41,898 bases of DNA from a virus. Below are positions 31,328-40,600 of this stretch, one piece after another. The DNA is taken from the IMG/VR virus record IMGVR_UViG_3300032116_013696, positions 1 through 41,898 of that record. One strand, written 5' to 3'. The notes beneath the pieces were generated by a model. It made no database searches. It was not told the origin of the DNA and worked only from the letters and a program-made list of their open reading frames with translations. Each line of letters opens with the position of its first letter. Positions within the stretch are counted from its first letter, which is position 1. The position numbers were made by a program, and so were the translations under genes.

Positions 31328-33574
31328 ATGGCATACCAAAATATAAATCAATATAACTACCCAAAGTTAAAGTTACAACTCATTTATGATGGGCAAGATA
31401 TGTCTTTGGCGTCTGATGAGGTAGACTTTAATCAAGAGGTAGTTTTTTCTCCATATATAATAGGTGCCGACAATGGTGAGAAATTACCTGTGAATGTTGA
31501 TTTGAATAGTCCATTATCAACTCAAAACTTAAAATTAACCTATGGTGTATATAACCCTAATAATGTTGTAATCTCAGAATCATTTTATGAACCTAAGGAT
31601 TTACGAATTGATTGTTTTACCGCAGGTACAACTTGTGATATTGGTTTAACGGGAATAGATAATGGTTTAGTTGACAATATTGTTGGTGAAACTTTAAACT
31701 ATACAAATGGTTTATTCACAGACGCTGTTAAGTTTGATAGAATGTTTTATGATAGACGAATGAAGTTTATTCAAACAACTACAAATGTCCCACAAAATAA
31801 TAAATTTTCAGGAATACCAAAATATACGGCTTATGAAATGGTATCTAAAAATAATCCACAAGTGGGTAGATACGTTGAATTATATGGTGGGTTTTATCAA
31901 GGATTTTATAAATTATTTGGTTATGATTATGAAATCTTACCTGAAAGAATGAAAAAAGGTTGGTCTGTAGAAATGATCTTAAAACCTAGACTGATTAATG
32001 AATACATCCCAAAACCTGGATACGAAACATTAAATCAAATTTACCCAAATAATAAAAATACTTTATTTTATTTAGGAACAAGAGCTGAGAATAAATTTTA
32101 TCATTATGCGGACGGTTCACCAAAATGTGATCCTAATTATGTTAGGGTTACTTCAGAATTAGCAGGATGCTTTCAAACATGTGCGTGTTGCAATTATGAA
32201 GTAAAGAATAGTAGATGTATATACGTATACCCACCAAGACCAATTGGCGGTGTCTACGATCCACATTTTAATTATGGTTGTAATCTTTGTCATGGAAATT
32301 ATGAAACCAAACTTACTTGTGGTTGTGGTTGTGATTTAGATCCTTGTCTTACTTGTGGTTGGATGTGTTTTGAACATAAATGTAATACAATTATAGTACC
32401 TTCTCCTACGCCAACGCCGACACCAACGCCGACACCTCCTTGTGATACATACCCAACACAAGTTGCATGTCCACCAAAACCTTGTTGTACAACATGTGTT
32501 AGTTGTGGGTGTGATAGTTGTGGTTGTCCACCCGCATATCCATCTGACACATTTTCATCAATTGAGGATACATGTGAAAAAGATCCTAAGTTTGATGCAC
32601 TATCAAACAATTTTTCAATCAGATTATGTGGTGACCCAAAAAATCCCGGAATTGGTATTAGAGTTTTAAAAATAACGGGAGATTGTGAGACCACAGGAAC
32701 ATGTGTAACAGGACAAACATATGTAACTGGTTACACAATACAAGATATTTGTACACCACCAATTTATCCTTTTTGTTTACAAACTAATCCCGCTTGGTTG
32801 GAGTACGAGCATTGGTTCCAACTAGATGTTGTATTTGAAAGATACACTTTTATTGATTATTGTGATTTAAGATGGTTTGGAGGTTTAGATCAGATAACAA
32901 GACTTGAGTATTTGGCATCACTTGCAAATAACACAGTTTCTTTGATTGAACCACCAGTTACAAACGGGTATGAAATTCCAAAACAAGTTGAAATAGTACA
33001 ACTAAATCAAACATGGTTGGATGAGACAAAATTTAGAAGAGGAAGATTAAGAATTTTTATAAATGGTAGAATATTTTTTACAATTGAGGATTTTGAAGAA
33101 GTAATACCAAGAGCTTTGGATACCGATAAAGAAAAACAAGTTGCGGTTCCATTTAACATGTCTTGGGGTGGAGGAACTCAAGGTTTACATGAAAATCTAA
33201 CATTATCTGCTTGTACGGCAACAACAATTGGTGATTATATACAAGATCCTGAATGTTTTCCTGAAAATATTTTAAGTGCAACAACCTTAAATAAACTTAA
33301 AACTCACATTCTTTTAGAAGAAAATTTTGCAGGAACTTTTGAAGGTGGTATATCTCAATTTAGATTTTATACAGAACCTTTATCGGCACCTGAAGTCAAA
33401 CATAATTTTAAATTATTGAAAGATAAATTCATGATGTTTGATCCTGATTGTCCTGTTTGTAATACTGAAACATGTGCTCCTAATGATTATACATATATCA
33501 TTTCTAATGATGTGACAACAACAACTACAACAACAACGGGGTCAACAGGTAGAGTTTCTTTTACTTTAGGTTAA
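31328..33574 (+). CDS. Cysteine-rich virion protein with LamG/lectin-like C-terminal part
   Basis: A 748-residue protein. N-terminal half (about 1-275) is beta-rich. Residues 281-416 hold 24 cysteines (C-x-x-C and C-x-C pairs, C-C) with a P-S-P-T-P-T-P-T linker (about 358-370) in the middle. The C-terminal half (about 420-720) looks like a concanavalin/LamG fold: R-L-R-I-F-I-N-G-R-I-F-F, V-P-F-N-M-S-W-G-G-G-T-Q-G-L-H-E-N-L, and G-G-I-S-Q-F-R-F-Y-T-E-P-L, a pattern seen in lectin-type domains of tail proteins. It ends in a Thr-rich tail. I infer a tail-fibre or tail-tip protein that binds glycans and is stabilised by disulfides. The ATG is preceded by a T4-like late box variant. Confidence 0.6.
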   Translation: MAYQNINQYNYPKLKLQLIYDGQDMSLASDEVDFNQEVVFSPYIIGADNGEKLPVNVDLNSPLSTQNLKLTYGVYNPNNVVISESFYEPKDLRIDCFTAGTTCDIGLTGIDNGLVDNIVGETLNYTNGLFTDAVKFDRMFYDRRMKFIQTTTNVPQNNKFSGIPKYTAYEMVSKNNPQVGRYVELYGGFYQGFYKLFGYDYEILPERMKKGWSVEMILKPRLINEYIPKPGYETLNQIYPNNKNTLFYLGTRAENKFYHYADGSPKCDPNYVRVTSELAGCFQTCACCNYEVKNSRCIYVYPPRPIGGVYDPHFNYGCNLCHGNYETKLTCGCGCDLDPCLTCGWMCFEHKCNTIIVPSPTPTPTPTPTPPCDTYPTQVACPPKPCCTTCVSCGCDSCGCPPAYPSDTFSSIEDTCEKDPKFDALSNNFSIRLCGDPKNPGIGIRVLKITGDCETTGTCVTGQTYVTGYTIQDICTPPIYPFCLQTNPAWLEYEHWFQLDVVFERYTFIDYCDLRWFGGLDQITRLEYLASLANNTVSLIEPPVTNGYEIPKQVEIVQLNQTWLDETKFRRGRLRIFINGRIFFTIEDFEEVIPRALDTDKEKQVAVPFNMSWGGGTQGLHENLTLSACTATTIGDYIQDPECFPENILSATTLNKLKTHILLEENFAGTFEGGISQFRFYTEPLSAPEVKHNFKLLKDKFMMFDPDCPVCNTETCAPNDYTYIISNDVTTTTTTTTGSTGRVSFTLG

Positions 33575-33584
33575 ATCAAAAAGA

Positions 33585-33592
33585 TATAAATA
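33585..33592 (+). promoter_or_regulatory. Late promoter box TATAAATA
   Basis: Exact TATAAATA on the plus strand, 30 bases before the ATG at 33623 and immediately after the preceding stop. It could start transcription of the linker protein and the collagen-like gene behind it. Confidence 0.5.
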
Positions 33593-33622
33593 AGGTTATG
33601 GTTGTATTTATTGAGAAATACA

Positions 33623-34648
33623 ATGAGTCAAATTATTACAATAAATAGTATCAATCACGACGGTGAACTAGCCAATGTTTTGTTCACGCCTGATAATGAT
33701 CCTGTTGTAATAAATTTGGGTGATGTAACATTACCTTTGGTTTTTGAACCTTCGTTATTAATCCCACCAAGAGAAGTTTACGGAACATACACAATTTATA
33801 CATATGAAGACAAATGTACTAACATATTACAAGTACCACGTCCTACACCAACACCAACACCTACAGTAACACCGACAAGAACTGCGACTCCTACACCAAC
33901 ACCAACACCTACAGTAACACCAACATACGAACCTTGTGCTTCTGCAACACCTGCACCAACACAAAACCCAACTCCAACACCAACAAGGACTCCAAGACCT
34001 ACACCTACACCAACGACTACTCTTCCTCCTTGTTTGTCACAAACACCGACGCCGACGCCAACGCCGACGCCAACTACACCTCCAAACTATTTCGCATACT
34101 TGTTTATAGAACCTGTTTCAGGATCATCCGCAATTGGATCTTATATGTACGCAAATGGTTCTAACTTCTTTGGATTTACTAATGCTTCTCAACCAACACA
34201 AAGTCAGACACAATTCAATATAGATATGAATTTATATATGAATTATGCTTCATGGACTAATGGACAATTCCCAAGTATAGTCGTTCAATCTGTTCCACAG
34301 ACTACAGGTGGTGATGATGCATTTGGAAATCCAATTAGTAAATATAATTTCTTCACAACAGAAATTAAATCAGGTACAGTACTTTCAAAAGCGTGGTACA
34401 CTTGGTTTATTCCTGTAATTGCAACAAACAATGAAATACAAACTGAAATCTACATAAATGCAATGGGTAACCCAACTCAACAAGAATCTGTTGGAACTGA
34501 ACCTACAATTAATAGTTATTTAGTTAATTACACAGGATCAACAATTCCTTCAGGAACTTATCGAGTTTATACGACATTCCCTAACCAAATATTTAGATTA
34601 AACAATAATAACAATATTTATTTTAGAGGTAGTGATACCCAACCATAA
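33623..34648 (+). CDS. Virion protein with Pro/Thr-rich linker
   Basis: A 341-residue protein. I chose ATG 33623 over a TTG at 33602. N-domain (about 1-70): T-I-N-S-I-N-H-D-G-E-L-A-N-V and P-P-R-E-V-Y-G-T-Y-T-I-Y-T-Y-E-D-K-C, like small adhesion or attachment modules. Residues about 72-155 are a mucin-like P-T-P-T-P-T stretch with few other residues. The C-domain (about 160-341) is beta-rich and Asn/Thr/Ser-rich. The linker resembles O-glycosylated Pro/Thr tracts. It ends 12 bases before the fibre gene. Role: a tail-fibre or whisker component is inferred. Confidence 0.6.
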   Translation: MSQIITINSINHDGELANVLFTPDNDPVVINLGDVTLPLVFEPSLLIPPREVYGTYTIYTYEDKCTNILQVPRPTPTPTPTVTPTRTATPTPTPTPTVTPTYEPCASATPAPTQNPTPTPTRTPRPTPTPTTTLPPCLSQTPTPTPTPTPTTPPNYFAYLFIEPVSGSSAIGSYMYANGSNFFGFTNASQPTQSQTQFNIDMNLYMNYASWTNGQFPSIVVQSVPQTTGGDDAFGNPISKYNFFTTEIKSGTVLSKAWYTWFIPVIATNNEIQTEIYINAMGNPTQQESVGTEPTINSYLVNYTGSTIPSGTYRVYTTFPNQIFRLNNNNNIYFRGSDTQP

Positions 34649-34660
34649 AAATAGTATATA

Positions 34661-37600
34661 ATGGCAAATCCGTATAAAAATCCACAAACACCTTTATTAT
34701 CGGTTGGAACTTTTTCAGTTCAACCAAGTCAAACATTTGGTACTAATTTTAGTATATATGGTGTTGGTGGTTATGTAGAAGTTTATGAACTTCAGGATTT
34801 AATATACACCATACCATCAGGTTCACAAGGAGATATAGAATTTTCAGGTAATACAATTCCAATACAATTTCAAAAAGGTAGCGGATCAGTTTTTTCACCC
34901 GATGTTTTGACATTAAATTCAGATAACATTTCATCGGGTCGTAGAAGACTTGGTATGTTAGCATATGTGTATTCAACACAAGAGATATTTCAATATAACA
35001 TCCCAAATTATACAACACTTTGGAATAATGCGTTAGCATCCTCAGGACCTGGAGGACCAACGGTGGTACAATCAAAGTTTGGAACTACAGTTAAAAGTAA
35101 TTCAGTGGCAGGAAAGGCACTAATTAGTGCTTGGACGGGGTCAACTATTCAAGGACACAGTGGTGGAACTGCGAATTCTAATTGGAGATTGTTAGATACA
35201 GGTGGTTGTTGTATTACAGGATTTACATATAATAACGATAATAGTTTTACAATATACGATGATAACGGTGGTGTGTTTACTGCATCATTTGATGTTGTTA
35301 CAGGTTTAACAGTATCAGGAGGAACTTTAATTGTTAATGGTGTTAATATAACAGGAGACACTTATACAACAGGCGGAACATATTTTAGTGCGTCGAGTAC
35401 GATTGATTTATATGATAATCAAGGTGGAATTATAAGTATTACAGGTGTTACGGCAACTGGTGCTGCAGGTTCAAGTGGTACATCTGGTTCAAGTGGTACA
35501 TCAGGGACTAATGGTTCAAGCGGAACCAACGGGACTTCAGGTACAAATGGAACAAACGGTTCGAGCGGAACCAACGGGACTTCAGGTACTAATGGTACGG
35601 ATGGGACTTCAGGTACTAATGGTACGGATGGGACTTCAGGTACTAATGGTACGGATGGTACTTCAGGCACAAACGGAAGTAATGGTACAAGCGGGTTATC
35701 AGGGGTAAATGGTACTTCAGGTACAAACGGAACTTCGGGAACTAATGGTACAAACGGAACTTCGGGAACTAATGGTACAGATGGTAGTTCAGGCACTAAC
35801 GGAACAGATGGTAGTTCAGGTACAAATGGAACTAACGGAACTAATGGTACAGATGGTAGTTCAGGAACTAACGGAACAGATGGTAGTTCAGGTACAAATG
35901 GAACTAGCGGAACTAATGGAACTTCAGGAACCAATGGAACCTCAGGAACCAATGGAACAAATGGAACTAGCGGTACAAATGGAACTAATGGCACCTCAGG
36001 AACAAATGGTACTAATGGAACATCGGGAACCAATGGAACTTCAGGTACAAATGGAACCAATGGTACTAGCGGAACAAACGGAACATCAGGCACTAACGGA
36101 ACTAATGGAACATCAGGCACTAACGGAACTAATGGTTCAAGTGGTACCAATGGTACATCAGGTACTAACGGAACTAACGGAACATCAGGAACTAACGGAA
36201 CTAACGGAACATCAGGTACTAACGGAACATCAGGTACTAACGGAACTAATGGGACAAGCGGTACTAATGGGACAAGCGGTACTAATGGAACTTCAGGAAC
36301 TAATGGAACTAATGGTACAAGCGGTACTAATGGAACAAACGGCACAAACGGTTCAAGTGGTACCAACGGTACTAGCGGAACTAATGGAACTAATGGAACA
36401 TCAGGAACCAATGGAACGAATGGTACATCGGCCACAAATGGAACTAGCGGGACTAATGGTTCAAGTGGAACGAATGGTACAAGTGGTTTATCAGGTGTAA
36501 ATGGTACATCAGGAACTAATGGAACTTCAGGAACTAATGGTACAAACGGTACTAGCGGAACCAACGGAACATCTGCCACTAACGGAACTTCAGGTACAAA
36601 TGGAACTTCAGGTACAAATGGAACTTCAGGTACAAATGGAACCAATGGTACTAGCGGAACGAATGGAACCTCAGGGACTAATGGTACCTCAGGAACTAAT
36701 GGAACGAATGGTACAAATGGAACTAGCGGAACAAATGGTACTAATGGGACTTCTGGTACGAATGGAACAAACGGAACTAGTGGAACAAACGGAACTAGTG
36801 GAACAAATGGAACAAACGGTACTTCAGGTACAAATGGTACGAATGGAACTAGCGGAACTAATGGTACTTCAGGCACTAACGGAACGAACGGTACTTCAGG
36901 TACAAACGGAACTTCAGGTACAAATGGAACAAACGGTACTTCAGGTACAAATGGTACAAATGGAACTAGCGGAACGAATGGAACATCAGGCACTAACGGA
37001 ACTAATGGTACCAACGGTACTAGTGGAACAAATGGAACAAATGGAACATCAGGCACTAACGGAACTAATGGTTCAAGTGGTACCAACGGTACTAATGGCA
37101 CCTCAGGAACAAATGGTACTAATGGAACATCGGGAACAAATGGTACTAATGGAACATCGGGAACCAATGGAACTTCAGGTACAAATGGAACTAATGGGAC
37201 TAGCGGTACAAATGGTACTGATGGAACTAGCGGTACAAATGGTACTAGTGGAACCAATGGGACAAACGGAACATCAGGTACTAACGGAACGAATGGTACT
37301 AGCGGAACAAATGGTACCTCAGGTACTAACGGAACTAATGGAACCTCAGGAACCAATGGAACAGATGGATCTTCAGGTACAAATGGTACAAATGGAACTA
37401 GTGGAACGAACGGAACATCAGGAACAAACGGTACTAATGGAACATCGGGAACAAACGGAACATCAGGTACTAACGGAACCTCAGGAACAGATGGAACATC
37501 AGGTACAAATGGAACATCAGGCACCAATGGAACATCTGGTACTAACGGAACTAATGGAACCAACGGAACTTCAGGTACAAATGGAACATCAGGCACTAAC

Positions 37601-40600
37601 GGAACTAACGGGACTTCAGGTACTAACGGAACAAACGGAACAAACGGTACAAGTGGAACAAATGGAACTAGCGGAACTAATGGTACTAATGGAACAAGTG
37701 GGTTATCGGGTGTAAATGGTACTAGTGGGACAAATGGAACTAATGGAACATCAGGTACAAATGGTACTAGTGGGACAAATGGAACTAATGGTACATCAGG
37801 GACTAATGGTACTAATGGGACTTCGGGAACAAATGGATCAAGTGGAACTAACGGTACTAATGGGACATCAGGTACAAATGGTACTAGCGGAACTAATGGA
37901 ACTAATGGAACTTCAGGAACAAATGGTACCAATGGGACTTCTGGCACGAACGGAACTAGCGGTACAAACGGAACTAATGGATCATCAGGTACTAATGGAA
38001 CGAATGGTACAAGTGGTACAAATGGTACGAACGGAACTAATGGAACGAATGGTACAAGCGGTACAAATGGAACTAGCGGAACAAATGGAACCTCAGGAAC
38101 AAACGGTACTAATGGAACATCGGGAACAAACGGAACATCAGGTACTGATGGAACAAATGGTACGAACGGAACTTCAGGTACTAATGGTACAAATGGAACC
38201 TCAGGTACTAATGGTACTAGCGGAACAAATGGAACTTCAGGTACAAATGGGACAAATGGTACAAACGGTACATCAGGTACGAATGGAAGTAGCGGGACCA
38301 ATGGTACTAATGGAACGAATGGTTCAAGTGGAACTAATGGAACGAATGGTACTGACGGTACTAGTGGGACAAATGGAACTAGCGGTACAAATGGTACAAA
38401 TGGTACTAGCGGAACTAATGGTACAAACGGTACTAGTGGAACCAATGGAACTAGCGGAACAAATGGTACAAACGGATCTTCAGGTACTAACGGTACAAGT
38501 GGAACCAATGGGACAAACGGAACATCAGGTACTGATGGGACTAACGGAACCAACGGTTCTTCAGGTACTAATGGAACTAATGGTACTAATGGTACAAGCG
38601 GAACAAATGGTACTAACGGAACCTCAGGAACAAATGGAACGTCAGGGACTAATGGTACTAATGGTAGTTCAGGTACAAACGGAACGAATGGAACATCGGG
38701 CACTAACGGAACTTCAGGAACAAATGGTACTAGCGGGACCAACGGTACAAATGGTACTAGCGGGACCAACGGGACTAGTGGAACAAACGGCACTTCGGGT
38801 ACAAATGGTACTAATGGTACTAATGGTACGTCAGGTACTGATGGAAGTAGTGGAACAAACGGTACTAATGGTACTTCAGGTACGAATGGTACAAACGGAA
38901 CTTCAGGAACAAATGGTACCAATGGAACTAGCGGAACGAATGGTACTAGTGGAACAAACGGTACTAATGGTACTTCAGGTACGAATGGTACAAACGGAAC
39001 TTCAGGAACAAATGGTACTAATGGTACTTCAGGTACAAACGGAACTTCAGGAACAAATGGTACCAATGGAACTAGCGGAACGAATGGTACTAGTGGAACA
39101 AATGGTACTTCAGGTACAAACGGAACTTCAGGAACAAATGGTACCAATGGAACTAGCGGAACAAATGGTACCAATGGAACTAGCGGAACGAATGGTACTA
39201 GTGGAACAAATGGTACTAATGGTACTTCAGGTACAAACGGAACTTCAGGAACAAATGGTACCAATGGAACTTCAGGAACCAACGGAACAAATGGAACTAA
39301 CGGTACAAGTGGGACAAATGGTACCTCAGGTACGAACGGTACAAATGGAACCTCAGGAACAAACGGAACTAATGGTACGTCAGGCACTGATGGAAGTAGT
39401 GGAACAAATGGTACAAACGGGACTTCTGGTACGAATGGTACAAATGGTACTTCAGGAACTAATGGAACATCAGGTACGAACGGTACAAACGGAACTTCAG
39501 GAACTAATGGAACATCAGGTACGAACGGTACAAATGGGACTTCTGGAACCAATGGTACTAATGGTACGAGCGGGACCAATGGTACTAACGGTACAAACGG
39601 AACTTCAGGTACGAATGGGACAAATGGTTCAAGCGGTACTAACGGTACGTCAGGTACGAATGGGACAAATGGTTCAAGCGGTACTAACGGTACGTCAGGT
39701 ACAAATGGAACTAATGGAACTAATGGTACAAGCGGAACAAATGGTACAGATGGTACTTCAGGAACAAATGGTACAAACGGCACTTCAGGTACGAATGGGA
39801 CATCAGGAACTAATGGTACAAATGGAACTAGTGGAACGAACGGAACTAACGGATCATCAGGTACTAATGGAACGAATGGTACTTCAGGAACTAACGGAAC
39901 TTCAGGAACAAACGGTACTAATGGAACAGATGGTACTAGCGGGACCAACGGTACAAATGGTACTAGTGGAACGAATGGAACAAACGGTACTTCGGGTACA
40001 AATGGGACTAGTGGAACAAATGGTTCAAGTGGAACTAACGGAACGAATGGTACATCAGGTACAAACGGAACTAATGGTACGTCAGGTACTGATGGAACTA
40101 GTGGAACAAATGGTACCAATGGGACAAGTGGAACGAACGGAACTTCAGGAACCAACGGTACAAACGGATCATCAGGTACTAATGGAACTAATGGAACTAA
40201 TGGTACATCTGGTACTAATGGAACAAATGGAACTAGCGGTACGAATGGTACTAGCGGAACAAATGGTACAAACGGCACTTCAGGTACAAATGGTACTAAC
40301 GGTACAAGTGGAACAAATGGTACCTCAGGTACGAATGGGACAAATGGAACATCAGGTACAAACGGGACTTCTGGTACAAATGGAACTAGCGGTACGAATG
40401 GCACTTCAGGTACAAATGGAACAAATGGTACAAGTGGAACAAATGGTACAAGTGGAACAAATGGTACCTCAGGTACAAATGGTACAAATGGAACTTCAGG
40501 AACTAACGGAACTTCAGGTACAAACGGCACTAGCGGAACAAATGGAACAAATGGAACCTCAGGTACAAATGGAACATCAGGAACTAATGGGACTTCGGGA

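Noticed and set aside
32299-32694. Minus-strand frame opposite the Cys-rich region
   Set aside because: V-G-V-G-V-G stretch is only the complement of the P-T linker; a shadow.
33598-33648. 16-codon ATG frame between the late box and the linker protein gene
   Set aside because: Short and overlaps the ATG 33623 in another frame; possible leader peptide but no further support.
35445-37715. Consecutive plus-strand frames rich in Met, Leu, Gln and Glu in the repeat region
   Set aside because: They are the off-frame reading of the same repeats, broken at the G-L-S-G-V-N-G sites; no independent start signals or domains.
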